64,000 nucleotides of DNA from Jacaranda mimosifolia (GCA_018894105.1 CM032119.1:20229246-20293245), one strand, 5' to 3'. Positions 11,023-21,865 are shown, counted from the stretch's first letter. Notes: generated from the sequence alone by a model not told the origin. Translations and numbers: made by a program.

Positions 11023-11214
11023 AAGAATTAGATTCTTTTGTAATTCCCTCTAAAACACCTTGGAAGCATTGCATTCATGTACTGAAAGTTTGCTATCTTC
11101 TTCTTCTTCTTCTTAAGAATTAGATTCTTTTGTAATTCCCTCTAAAGCACCTTGCAAGCATTGCATTCATGTATTGAAAGCTTTGCTCTCTTCTTCTTCT
11201 TCTTCTTCTTCTTC
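11023..11214 (+). repeat. 92-bp tandem duplication with CTT run
   Basis: Unit 1 is 11023-11114 and unit 2 starts at 11115. Both begin AAGAATTAGATTCTTTTG and end in TTC/CTT repeats, longer in the second (to about 11220). The duplication is absent from the 3' LTR of the same element, so it arose after insertion. Confidence 0.85.
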
Positions 11215-11630
11215 TTCTTGGTGTGTGGATCATATCAATAGAGGCGAACAATTTAGTTTGCTACGGTTTGGAGATCTACTTGAGCATAGCACTGATTTGG
11301 TGAATTTTTTCAGGGAGATCTAAAAAGGTTTTTGATTGGATTTTTTTACTGTGTTTTCTCCAAGGTGTTGAGAGGTTTCAGTATTGTTTTTGTGAATTTT
11401 GGTGGATTTTTAATAAGGTTAAAAATCGCTCCCTTCCTACTGCGCGGTTTTTGGTAGATTCTGGATTGGTGAAAGGTTCACCACTTTCTCCTTGGATATT
11501 AGCATTTCAAGGAACACTGTATCTAAATCTGGATTTTAGGCATGATTTGATCCTAGTTAGCATGTAAACACTAGTTTATTTAGCTTATAAAGTTTTTATA
11601 ATCGAATTCTAGTGCCTTACTTTCTATCAA

Positions 11631-11643
11631 GTGGTATGGGAGC
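11631..11643 (+). other. Element 2 primer binding site
   Basis: TGGTATGGGAGCC two bases after the LTR end. The usual plant copia site complementary to initiator-Met tRNA is TGGTATCAGAGCC, so two central bases differ. Confidence 0.8.
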
Positions 11644-13614
11644 CTAAATCATGCTTAGATTTGGATTTTTGTTGATGATTGATTCATGTGATGGATTGAT
11701 CAAAATCTCCAAATTCTCGATTAATATGATGGATTGGAGTGTTTGATTGATGTTGTGTGTGGCTCCTTGATTGATAATTGAAAGCATGCTAATATGTGTT
11801 TTAAGTGTTGATTCACATGATTAGTATGTTTTAATTCATAGCTTTTAATGTAAAATATTGATTTAGTATTTATTGATGTTATATGATGATATAATATGTT
11901 AAATCTGACCTTAATGTGTTTTGGTCATTTTTGGTTCCAATTTGATTGGAGTTTTGTTGGAGATTTTTGAAGAATGTGATTCTTACTTGAACTAGTTTTT
12001 TGAAGCTTGAATGAACACTTAAATTTCCACTTTTAAAAGATGTTTTGAATCTGGAAATTCAATCTAAAATGTGTGATGGCACGTTTAGAAGGTGTTCTAA
12101 AATTTTTGGTGCATAAAAGTTGTGCTAAAAATAAGGTAACTCAATCCTTAAGTGAAATCGTGCAGCCTACCACGCATAGCCAGGCATTGGTCGAGCATCG
12201 TGCACACGTTGTGCGCGCGTGCGCCCAGGCAACACGCTCAGCCTGCACGGCAATGGCACTATTTGCCAAGGATGAGTTTCAACCTAATTTTTGTCTCCTT
12301 TAATGCTCAAAATAATTTTGTGTCATACATAGAAGTTGCACAAGTGTTGTGCAAGTTTTCAATAAAATGTTTGACAGTTATTCAAGCTCCTTAAAACTTG
12401 TTAATATCCAAATATTGCATAAGTGTTATGCATGACCAATTATTTTTTAATTTGATTAGCATTTAATTGATGGAATTAATTATCAATGCTAGATTTGTTT
12501 ATTGTTCAGTTAATTGTTGAATGGGTGATGAATGAATGGGGATGATCATGAGCCTTTAATATTGATCTTATTAAATTCAAGTTGTTGAAATGGGTTGTAT
12601 TAAATTAGGGCTTGCATTCCTCTTTATTTCTACTTTGTAAATGTTATGAGAGTAAAATCATTAGGAGTGAGGATTTCCTTCTCATGTAAAAGTTCCATGG
12701 AACAAAGGAGGCCATGGAGGCATGAAGACTTTTGAATACCCATGAATGTATGGGATACATTCATGTAATAGTTAGATTTAATCAACCCATTAAAAATCAA
12801 CTAGGTGGTCCACCTATAGCTCTAAATTCACTAATTGGTTAGGCTCATGGTCATCCTACCCTAGGAGGATGCTAGGCGCATTTACTTATTTATGCTTTCC
12901 ATATCCTATTGATTATGAAATGCATGTTCAGGATATAGAAAACCTAAATAAGAAGATAAAATGATGAGATCTTTGCAAGCAAAAACTATCTACTTAGAAA
13001 GTCTAAGTATTTTTCAAATATTAAGTCAAAATGGATACAAATTAGAGGAGTTTTAATTAATCCAAGCCTTCTACCAATAGTATGTTGCACGATGATGCTA
13101 CCACCTTTGTGTGATATACATCCGGTCATGGGGGTCATACTTAGGTGGAAAGCTATGACCATATGCTTTGCATGAGATGCAGTTTTGATTTAAGAATGCC
13201 CACATATTATACACTTGGTCACGGGGGATGTTGTGATGCCCATCTTGAATCAAAGTTTGATTTGTAGGTTTAACTTAACACCGAGTAATGTAGAGGTCGT
13301 CTATAAGAGGATCCGCATGAAATGGTGAGGCAAAATATATCAAGAATTGCATGAGATGCAGTTAGTAAATATTGCTTACCTTTGGATTGCTTGTGGATAT
13401 ACAGTCGGTCACGGGGGTCCACTTGCAAATATTTAGGATCTTGATTCTCACTAGAAAATATGATTTTCCGAATTCTTCTTGGGGGTGAAGAATTTGATAA
13501 AATAGTGGGAGAAAAACATGCTTGAAAGACCATAAACATGTTTTTAATATCAAATTCAATCATATGCTTATACTCTTTTTCGCCTCTTGTAGATTTTCAA
13601 AATCTTCAAACAAA
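11644..13614 (+). other. Element 2 leader, non-coding
   Basis: About 2 kb between primer site and gag, conserved in elements 3, 4 and 5. It contains a GC-rich patch (about 12165-12260), a long AT-rich middle, and repeated G-rich motifs of the type GGTCACGGGGGTC (13123-13136, 13216-13228, 13406-13419). It also has two copies of TGCATGAGATGCA, which can form a 5-bp stem (13169-13181 and 13348-13360). It ends with a pyrimidine tract and TTGTAG. No credible long reading frame. Confidence 0.75.
13591..13592 (+). other. Candidate 3' splice site before gag (element 2)
   Basis: CTCTTTTTCGCCTCTTGTAG ends 22 bases before the gag ATG. The same pyrimidine tract plus TTGTAG is present in elements 4 and 5. 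Paired with the GTAA donor-like site in the LTR it would remove most of the leader. Confidence 0.4.
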
Positions 13615-14420
13615 ATGGCTAAAAATCCACTCGCATCAATTTTGAAAACGAATATACTCACCGGGTCTAACTTTCAAAATTGGTTGAGAAACCTTAAAAT
13701 AATTTTTAACTCTGAAAAGTAAACCTAGGTCCTTGATCAAAGTCCCATGGATACACTTGGTGATGACGCTATTGACCAACAACGTGAAATGTTCACCAAA
13801 TTTGTAGATGATGATCTGCAAGTTAGATGTGCCATGATAGCCTCTATGTCCAACAAGTTCCAAAAGAATCATGAGCACATGAAACATGCTCGAGAGATCT
13901 ATGTATACTTACAAAAGTTGTATGGTGTACAAAATAGACATGAAAGGTTCGCTTTGCCCAAGGAGCTCTTTAGGATAAGGATGAGTGAAAGGTCCAATAT
14001 CCATGATCATGGCCTCAAGATGATAGGACTCATCAAGAAGCTTGGATAGTTAGATATGGTCATGGACAATGTCCTTTATGTGGATTTGATCCTACCGTAA
14101 TTGCCACATCATATGATCTATTCGTTATGAACTTCAATATGTCCAAGCAAGAAGTTATGATTAATGAATTTATCAATATGCTTGTGACCGCAGAGGCAAC
14201 TATGAGAAAGGAGAAACCGATTATGCTTGCATCCTCCTCCAAGTCCAAAGGTCCTAAGGGTTCTAGAACCGGAGATAAAAGGAAGAAAACTTTTTCCTCG
14301 AAAGGGAAGCAACCCGAGAAGAGTTTTTAGAGGGTTAAGTAGAAGGCTAAAATCAAGGTTAGTTGTTTTCATTGTGGCGAGAAGGGGCATTGGAAGAGAA
14401 ATTGCAAAGCTTACCTAGCA
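13615..14420 (+). pseudogene. Element 2 gag remnant
   Basis: Copia capsid/nucleocapsid polyprotein. Start ATG at 13615 (MAKNPLASILKTN). The N-terminal part has the LTGSNFQNWLRNLK block common to plant copia gags. In-frame stops TAA and TAG follow at about 13720-13731. The same frame then stays open 13747-14049 (EMFTKFVDDDLQVRCAMIA, LYGVQNRHERF). A frameshift near 14050-14110 leads to a second frame (14127-14330) with a Lys/Ser-rich linker, a TAG stop, and then the nucleocapsid knuckle CFHCGEKGHWKRNC at 14364-14405. This is the only copy here with all four zinc ligands kept. Confidence 0.87.
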
Positions 14421-14439
14421 ACCTTTGAGAAGGGCATGT

Positions 14440-15880
14440 ACTTTATTTAAGTGCATATGACGACTAATTATTCCACATGGCTATTTGATACTGCATGAGG
14501 ATCTCAGCTTTGTAATTCATTATAGGGAATGGAAAGAAGAAAGAGTCTTTGTGAAGGGGATATGATCATCTGCTTAGGAAATGGAGCAAACGTTGTGGCC
14601 ACTTTTCAAGGCATTATCAAATTGGACTTGGTGAATGCTTGCATTGTGCTTGATCCCATTTATTATGTGCCACATCTTGTTAAGAACATTATTTCAATAC
14701 CCATTCTTGATAATAGAGGATTTGATTTTTCTATATCTAATGGGATATTGAAAGCATTAAAGAATGGTTCTTTAATTGCTAAAGGTACATAAATTAACGG
14801 GTTATACATACTTGATTCTCAACCTTTACTAATGCACATTCAATCAAGTAAAATAAAGTTGGATAACCAAGAAGATGCCATTTTATGGCATACAAGACTT
14901 GGATATATTTCTAAAAATAGGATGAACAAGTTAGAAGCTATCAAAGCACTAAAGTTTAGTGGCATTGAAGATCTTTCTACTTGTGAATCTTGTTTAAAGG
15001 GAAAAATGACCAAAGCTCCCTTTGTAGGACAAATGGAGCACTTTACATATTCTTCAATTTGATCCATATGGACATGTGTGGACCACTAAGAGTTAGTGGG
15101 AGAGGAGGCTATTCCTACTTCATCACCTTCATCGATGACTATAGTCAATTCGAACACGTGTTTCTTATGAAGAACAAGTTCGAAGCCTTTGAAAAGTTCA
15201 AAGAGTATAGGAGTGAAGTGAAAAAGCAATTAGGGTTAAGTATTAAAGCTCATCGATCGGATTGAGGGGGTGAATACTTGATCACCGAATCCTTAAATTA
15301 TATGAAGGAGAATGGGATTGTCTCTCAATGGACTCCACCCGGAACACCCCAACACAATGGAGTAGCCGAGAGGAAAAACCGTACCTTGTTGGATATAGTG
15401 CGTTCCATGATGAGCTTTTCCGATGTGACCATATCCTTTTGGGGATATACCTTATTAATAGTGGCAAAGCTACTAAATATAGTACCTTCAAAGTCAGTGC
15501 CCAAAACACCATATGAGATATGACATGGCAAAGTATCCCTTACTAATATCTCAAGGTTTGGGGATCTTTTGCCTACGTAAGACGGACAGTGGGAGATAAG
15601 TTGGATAGTAAATCCAGTTTGTGTAAGTTTTTGGGATACCCTACAGAGTCTATGGGTTATTATTTGTTGATCCCTTAGAACAAAAGGTGTTTATTTTGAG
15701 GAACGCCTATTTTTTTGAAAAGCGATTTCTATTAGATAGAAATGACGTTGTTGTTGAACTTGATGAGGTTCAGGATGATCAAGAAATCCCACAAGCGATG
15801 GAAAAAAATAAGCAAACAACCTCTAAGAAGGTCGGACCGAATCAAGAAACAACTCATAAGGTTCGAATTCCTTCATGAGA
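14440..15880 (+). pseudogene. Element 2 protease and integrase remnant
   Basis: Protease active site reads LFDTA-stop-GSQLCNS (Asp codon 14487-14489). Other copies have Cys where this one has the TGA. The protease body is open at 14529-14792 (GDMIICLGNGA, YYVPHLVKNIISIP). GAG-pre-integrase is at 14832-15062 (ILWHTRLGYIS, CESCLKGK). A frame change near 15050 leads into integrase: IHMDMCGP, HRSD-stop-GGEYL and GVAERKNRTLLDIVRSMM. All three catalytic acids survive. The stop after HRSD is TGA where relatives have CGA. A second stop replaces Trp in the YEIWHGK motif (15521-15523). The C-terminal part reaches FLLDRN (about 15726) and VELDEVQDDQEIPQ. Confidence 0.87.
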
Positions 15881-15884
15881 TAGG

Positions 15885-17440
15885 CCAATTGAATAATGAT
15901 CCAAAGACCTATGAGGAACCTATGTTGGACATAGATTCGGGACGTTGGCTTGAAGCCATGAGATCCAAAATGGACTCCATGTACTCAAACAAAGTATGAA
16001 GTTTGGTAGAACCACCAAAGAGAATAGTTCTCGTTGGTTTCAAGTGGGTCTATAAGCGAAAGCTTGGAGTAAATGGAGAAATGGTAACTTTTAAGGTGCG
16101 ATTATTAGCAAAAGGTTATACTCAAAGACCAGGTATCGATTTCAAGGAAACCTTTTCATCGGTCGTAATACCTAAGTCCATTCGGATTATACTTGCCATA
16201 GTCACATATTATGACTATGAGATATGGCAAATGAATGTGAAAATTATTTTTCTCAATGGAGACATTGAAGAAGAAATCTATATGGAGCAACCATAAGGTT
16301 TTACATCTAAGAAGAGTAAGCAAAAGGTTTGCAAACTCCAGAGATCCATTTATGGACTCAAACAAGCATCCCGAAGTTGGAACATACGTTTTGATAAAAT
16401 GGTCAAATCGTTTAGCTTTGTCAAAAATATGTATGAACTATGTGTGTATAAGAAGGCTAGTAGGAGTAGTGTATAGTTTATTGTGCTCTATGTCTATGAC
16501 ATCTTTCTCGTTAGGAATGAGGTAGGAATGTTAGAGTGTATTAAAGCGAGGTTATCTACACAATTCTTCATAAAGGATTTGGGAGAAGCATCATACGTAT
16601 TAGGAATACGTATCTATAGAGATAGATCTAAGAGGATGATGGGGCTATCCTAAATCCCGTACATTAATAAGATACTAAAGGGGTTTAGTATGAAAAAATC
16701 TAAGAAGGGATTTCTTCCCATAGGATATGGCATTCGTCTCTCTAGGTTTATGGTCCCTAAGATAAAGGAAGAGAAATGAAGAATGTCCTACATACCTTAT
16801 GCCTCCACTATTGGTAGCATAATGTATGCAGTTCAATGTACAAGATCGGATACGGCACATCGCTAAGTGTTACAAGTAGGTTCCAATCTAATCCCGATGA
16901 GAGTTACTGGATAGCCGTTAAAGCAATCCTTAAGTATCTGAGAAGGACTAAGGACTTATTTTTGGTGTACGGCAATGGAGAATTGAAACTGGAGGGCTTT
17001 CGAATTCAAGTTTCCAATCCGATGTAAATGACCTAAAATCTACCTCTAGATTTATATTTTGTCTCAATGGCGCCACGGTAAGTTGGAAAAGTTCCAAACA
17101 AGACACCACGATCGATCTACCATAGAGACAGAATATATTACGGCTTCGGAAGCTGCAAAGAAAGGTATTTGGATGAAAAACTTTATTTAAGAGTTGAATG
17201 TAGTGCTTAGCATTGCTGAGCCAGTCATTGTCTATTGTGACAATAACGGGGCAATGGCACATGCCAAAGAGCCAAGATCTCATCTAAAATCCTAGGACAT
17301 TTTGAGGCGATATCATTTGATAGAGGATATCATTGATAGAGGCGACATCCGAGTGGAGAGAGTTGCATCGGAAGAGAGTATAGCAGATCCACTATATAAA
17401 ACCCCTAAATCAAAAGGTCTTTGAAGAACATCTTGAGAAG
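15885..17440 (+). pseudogene. Element 2 reverse transcriptase and RNase H remnant
   Basis: Reverse transcriptase is open at 16003-16296 (GFKWVYKRKLGVNGE, LLAKGYTQRPGIDF, EIWQMNVKIIFLNGDIEEEIYMEQP). Two catalytic Asp are changed: motif A reads QMNVK (D to N), and the YVDD box reads YVYD at 16489-16500. A stop follows MEQP (TAA for CAA). RNase H is in pieces from about 16970, with TVSWKSS-like at 17081-17095 and VYCDNNGAMAHAKEPRS at about 17230-17280 keeping the last Asp. The end matches KVFEEHLEKMG-like wording near 17420. Inactive. Confidence 0.86.
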
Positions 17441-17470
17441 ATGGGTCTCAAAGCTATGGAGCATTAGCTT

Positions 17471-17487
17471 TAGGGCAACTGGGGGAT
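17471..17487 (+). other. Element 2 polypurine tract
   Basis: TAGGGCAACTGGGGGAT directly before the 3' LTR start. Confidence 0.8.
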
Positions 17488-17670
17488 TGTTGGAATAGTG
17501 CCCAGCAAGCCAATTAGATTGGCGTTGTAAAGCTATTTCCTTGTAAAACAATCTTGATTGAATGATATTCATTATATAGCCATCTTCATCTTGAGCTCTT
17601 TATTACTTCACTTGCATTTAGATGAAGCCCTTAGATCACTTATGCCTGCGGGACTTGGTTTGATGACCAT

Positions 17671-17675
17671 GAAAT
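17671..17675. repeat. TSD of solo LTR, left copy (GAAAT)
   Basis: GAAAT immediately before TGTTGG, repeated at 19794-19798 immediately after TTTCA. Confidence 0.93.
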
Positions 17676-19793
17676 TGTTGGAATAGTGCCTGGCAAGCTA
17701 ATTAGATTGGCCTTGTAGAAGATATTTCCTTGTGAAACAATCTTGATTGAATGATATTCTTTATATGGCCATCTTCATCTTATGCTCATTATCAGTTCAC
17801 TTGCATTTGGATGAAGCCCCTAGATCATTCATGACTATGGGACTTGGTTTGGGGACCATGTAATAAGTCTCACACGATCGTGATCTTAAATCTTCCAAGT
17901 CATAGGATTTTAAGAGACTGGACATCTAAGATCCGGATAGACTTGCACTAATAATGAATAAATCCAAGAGTTGGATATTGCTCCGTTCTATGAGCAACCA
18001 TATGAGATATGGGTACATATTAGTGGATGCTTGTTAGAGAATAAGATACTGAAGACCCACCGCATAATCCACTAGATAGCTGTAGTGGCAAGTCAGTAGT
18101 GGTGAGTTTTCCAACTTATGCTAGTGCATATTATTAGTCCTCTGACTTGAGGATTGATGGTAACCTTATGTCTGGTCCTCATGCTCTGACTCTTCCTTGA
18201 TCACTTAGTGGGTCTTTCAGGTTGAGGTTGGGTATGAGCTACTTGGCATGGAGATTTGTGAGATCTAAAATGGAATCCGACTTCTCGCTTTTGTGAAGGG
18301 TGAGTGTATCTCTTATGTATTCTATAATAATTGATTCCAAGAAATCCTTGTGCAATGTGGTGTGACAATTTGGAAAAGGAGTTTCCAAAGATGAGGTTAG
18401 ATAAGGGAATCGAACATTGAGAATAGAAGCATAACATCGATGCTATTAGGGAGCTGACAAATATCTTGCCTTAAGCTTCTTTCGGGAGATGGAAGATGGA
18501 AGGACTGTATTTTCATGGTAAGCGTAGAGCTATAATGGTTCTCCAAAACATTTATTTTTGGCTAATTAATTGGGCCATGGGCTTGAGGTTGGATATCAAC
18601 CACAAAAATTAGGTACTCTTCAATTAATGAGTTAATTGAATTGAGTCGATTAGTTTAAAGTATTTTAAACTAAATTGAATATATGATATTCAAAAGTCAC
18701 AAGGATTTGTGAGCCTATGTGCAATCAATGGGAGAACCTATTAGGTCACATTTGATAGAGAAAAGATTTTCTATGTGTTAGAAAAATGCCTCATAGCGGA
18801 CCGATTTTAAGGTGCCAATTTCAATTTTGGCTTGATTAATTTAAGTGTGAAATTAATCAATTAATTTAAGGAGTTAAATAAGAACAATAATTAAGGTGTT
18901 AATTATTTGGTGCCAATGTGACTATCAATTGGTCAAGTTAACTTAAAGAGTTAAGTTAACAAAATTCAAGCGTAAGAGTTGAGCTTGTTTGAGTTAAGAG
19001 TAATATTAAATTAAAGTGTTTAACTTAGTTAATAGGAAGAACACATTTTGGAGGAAAAATTCAAATGAAATATTTATTTGAATTAGCATTTTAGTTGACT
19101 TGAAATTAGATTTCAAATGTAGTTAAAATACGAATGAAATTCAAATTAGATTTGGATTTGCATTTGCTACCTTGGAAAAAAGCCTCATGGAGGGCTGGTC
19201 ATTATGCCAAAAAGGTGTGAAGAATTAGATTCTCCATCATTCTCTCCAAAATCCTTGCAAGCATTGCATTCATGTGTTGAAAGCTTTGCTCTCTTCTTCT
19301 TCTTCCCTACCAAAAATCGGCATCCACCATAGCTAATCTCTGGCCTTATTCTAGCTTATAGGTTAGAGATTTGGAAGGTCTATTTGGTGTGTGGATCATA
19401 TCAATAGAGGCAAACAACTTAGTTTGCGATGGTCTGGAGATCCACTTGCACAGAGTCCGATTTCGCATTTTTCTCTAAGGAGATCCAAAAAGCTTTTTGG
19501 TTTGAATTTTTTAATGAGAGTTCCCTAAGGTGTTGAGCAACTCCAGTAATTTTTTTGTGATTTTTTGAGGTGATTTGAAGGTGGTAAAAATCACTCCCCT
19601 CCTGCTGCGCATTTTCTGGCAGTTTCTAGATTGGTGAAAGGTTCACCTCATTCTCCTTTGATTTTGCATTTCAAGGTAACATTTTATCTAATCTAAATCT
19701 TAGGCATGATTTGATCCTAGTTAGCATGTAAACACTAGTTTATTTAGCTTTTGAAGTTTTTATAATTAGACCTTAGTGCTTTATTTTCTTTCA
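17676..19793 (+). mobile_element. Solo copia LTR, type A, nested in element 2
   Basis: A single 2118-bp LTR with perfect 5-bp TSDs and no internal sequence, the product of LTR-LTR recombination after insertion. It is nested 188 bp into the 3' LTR of element 2. Near 19177 it lacks the block that holds 'ggcatcacacc' and the TATA box in the other copies: GCTACCTTGG is followed at once by AAAAAAGCCTCATGG. This copy has therefore lost its core promoter. Donor-like CAAG/GTAACA at 19672-19681 and the palindrome stem at 18937-18960 are intact. Confidence 0.94.
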
Positions 19794-19798
19794 GAAAT
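19794..19798. repeat. TSD of solo LTR, right copy (GAAAT)
   Basis: Second copy of the GAAAT duplication; host LTR resumes with AAGTCTCACACGG. Confidence 0.93.
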
Positions 19799-21172
19799 AA
19801 GTCTCACACGGTCGTGATCTTAAATCTTCCAAGTCATAGGATCTTACGAGACAGGGCATCTAAGATCCGAATAGACTTGCACTAATGATGCATAAATCCA
19901 AGAGTTGGATATTGCTCTATTCCATGAGCAACCATATGAGATATGGGTGCATGTTAGTGGGTGCTTGCTAGAGAACACGACACTGAAGGCCCACCAGAGA
20001 ATCCACTAGATAGTCATAGTGGTAAATCAGTAGTGGTAAATTCTCTAGTTTATGCTAGTGCATATTATTAGTCCTCTAACTTGAGGATCCATGGTAACCT
20101 TGTGTCTAGTCCTCATGATTTAACTCTTCCTTGACCACTTCGCAAGTCTTTCGGATTGAGATTAGGTATGAGCTACTTGGCATGGAGGTTTATGAGATCT
20201 GATTCCTTGCTTTTGTGAAGGGCGAGTGCATCTCCTATGTATTCTATATTGATCGATTCCAAGAAATCCTTACGCAAGGTGGTGTAACAATTTGGAAAAG
20301 GAGTTTTCCAAAGATGACGTTACACAAGGGAATCGAATATTAGGAATAGACACATAGTATCGAGGCTATTAGGGAGCCGACAAATATTTTGCCCCAGGCC
20401 TCTTTCGGGAGATAGGAGACGGAATGACCGTATTTGCATGGTAAGTGTAGATATATGATGGTTCTCCAAAACATTCATTTCGGCCAATTAGTTGGGCTCT
20501 ATAGGCTTAAGGTTGGACATCGACCATAGAGATTGAGTACTCTTCAATTAATGAGATTAATTAAATTGAATCGAATAGTTTAAAAATGTTTTAAACTAAA
20601 ATGAATATTTATACTGAAAAGTCACAAGGCATTGTGAGCCCATGTCCAATGAATGGCAGAACCTATTGGGTCACACACAAAATCCAATTAGCTTCCTAGT
20701 TGATGGAGCAATTTTCTAAGAGTTAGAGAATTTCTCCTAGTAGACCGATTTTTGAGGTGTCCAATTTAAAGGTTAATTTTGGATTGATTAATTTAAGTGT
20801 TAAATTAGTTAATTAATTTAAAAGGATAAATTAGACCATTAATTAAGGAGTTAATTATTTGGTTCCAAAGTGACCATCAATTGGTTAAGTTAACAAAATT
20901 AAGATTAAGAGTTAGGTTTGTTTGACTTAAGAGTTAAGTCAAAGGTTAATTAATTAAATTCAAGTGTTTAATTTAACTAATGAGAAGAATACATTTTGGA
21001 GGAAAAATTCCAATGAAATGTTCATTTGAATTAGCATCTTAATTAGCTTGAAATTAGATTTCAAATGTAATTAAGATGCATTTGAATTTGCATTTGCCAC
21101 CCTGGCAATGCAAGTTGGCTACCCATCTTAAGGAAGGTGTGAAGGCAACTTGGCATCACACCAACCTCACCC

Positions 21173-21180
21173 TATATATA
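21173..21180 (+). promoter_or_regulatory. LTR TATA box
   Basis: TATATATA at the conserved position in the 3' LTR of element 2. Confidence 0.6.
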
Positions 21181-21804
21181 GGCATAGTGGGTGTGAGGAT
21201 ACGTCATTGCTGAAAGTATGAAAGAATTAGTTTCTTTTGCAATTCCCTCTAGAACACCTTGCAAGCATTACATTCTTGTGTTGAAAGCTTTGCTCTCTTC
21301 TTGTTCTTCTTTCCTACCTCAAATCGCCCTTCACCACTATCATTCTCCCCCCTTATTCTAGCTTATAGTGAGGAGAATTTGGAAGTTTCAATTGGTATGT
21401 GGATAATATCAATAAAGGCGAACAAGTTAGTTTGCTACGGTTTGGATATCCACTCGAACAGAGCACCAATTTGGAGAATTTTTCCAAGGAGATCCAGAAA
21501 TATTTTTGATCCAAATTTTTTATTATGTTTCTTCCAAGGTGTTGAGAGGTTTCAATATTTTTTTCATGAATTTTGGAGGAGTTTTAATAGGGTTAAAAAT
21601 CGCTCCCTTCCTACTGCGCGGTTTCTAGTAGATTCTGGATTGGTGAAAGGCTCACCACTTTCTCCTTGGATATTAGCATTTCAAGGTAACACTCTATCTA
21701 AATATGAATTTTAGGCATGATTTGATCCTAGTTAGCATGTAAGCACTAGTTTATTTAGCTTATGAATTTTTTATAATTGGATCCTAGTGCCTTACTTGCT
21801 ATCA

Positions 21805-21809
21805 TTTTA
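21805..21809. repeat. TSD of element 2, right copy (TTTTA)
   Basis: TTTTA after the terminal CTATCA of element 2, matching 9374-9378. Confidence 0.92.
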
Positions 21810-21848
21810 CAAGGCCAATCCAATTAGCTTGCCGAGCACTATTCACCA
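21805..21848 (-). repeat. Element 3 3' LTR, first bases
   Basis: Minus-strand LTR start (TGGTGAATAGTGCTCGGC on the minus strand, a damaged TGTTGGAATAGTGC) followed by the first ~40 bp. It continues at 9378 on the other side of element 2. Confidence 0.88.
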
Positions 21849-21865
21849 ATCTCTCACTTGGCCTA
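21849..21865 (-). other. Element 3 polypurine tract
   Basis: On the minus strand TTTAGGCCAAGTGAGAGAT, a diverged form of the AGGGCAAGTGGGAGATT found in other copies, just before the LTR. Confidence 0.7.

Larger units (their letters stand above)
9379..11628 (+). repeat. Element 2 5' LTR, type A
   Basis: 2250 bp, TGTTGG...CTATCA. It differs from its partner in two ways besides point changes. A 92-bp tandem duplication ending in CTT repeats (from 11023) is present, and about 85 bp that follow that point in the partner (about 21320-21405) are absent. The splice-donor-like site has lost a T (CAAGGAACACT at about 11508). The palindrome array is at 10565-10777. Confidence 0.92.
9379..21804 (+). mobile_element. 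Copia element 2, both ends present, TSD TTTTA
   Basis: The most complete element in the window: 5' LTR (9379-11628), primer site, ~2 kb leader, gag, protease, integrase, reverse transcriptase, RNase H, polypurine tract and 3' LTR (17488-21804, interrupted by a 2.1 kb solo LTR). Without the nested solo LTR it is about 10.3 kb. It sits in the LTR of minus-strand element 3. Coding parts are broken by stops and frameshifts, and the reverse transcriptase reads YVYD instead of YVDD. This is a copia element by domain order; I do not assign a lineage within copia. Confidence 0.93.
17488..21804 (+). repeat. Element 2 3' LTR, type A, split by a solo LTR
   Basis: LTR parts 17488-17675 and 19799-21804 join to about 2.19 kb once the nested solo LTR and one GAAAT are removed. 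Ends are TGTTGG and CTATCA, the same terminal CTATCA as the 5' LTR, unlike the CTTTCA of most others. TATA box at 21173-21180, donor-like CAAG/GTAACA at 21682-21691. Confidence 0.92.

Noticed and set aside
11170..11220. CTT repeat as a gene-associated microsatellite
   Set aside because: It is part of the LTR (shorter CTTCTTCTT in other copies), expanded locally.
21259..21714. 151-codon plus-strand open frame in an LTR
   Set aside because: Lies in R/U5 of the element 2 3' LTR. The other LTR copies break this frame with stops, and its composition is not protein-like.
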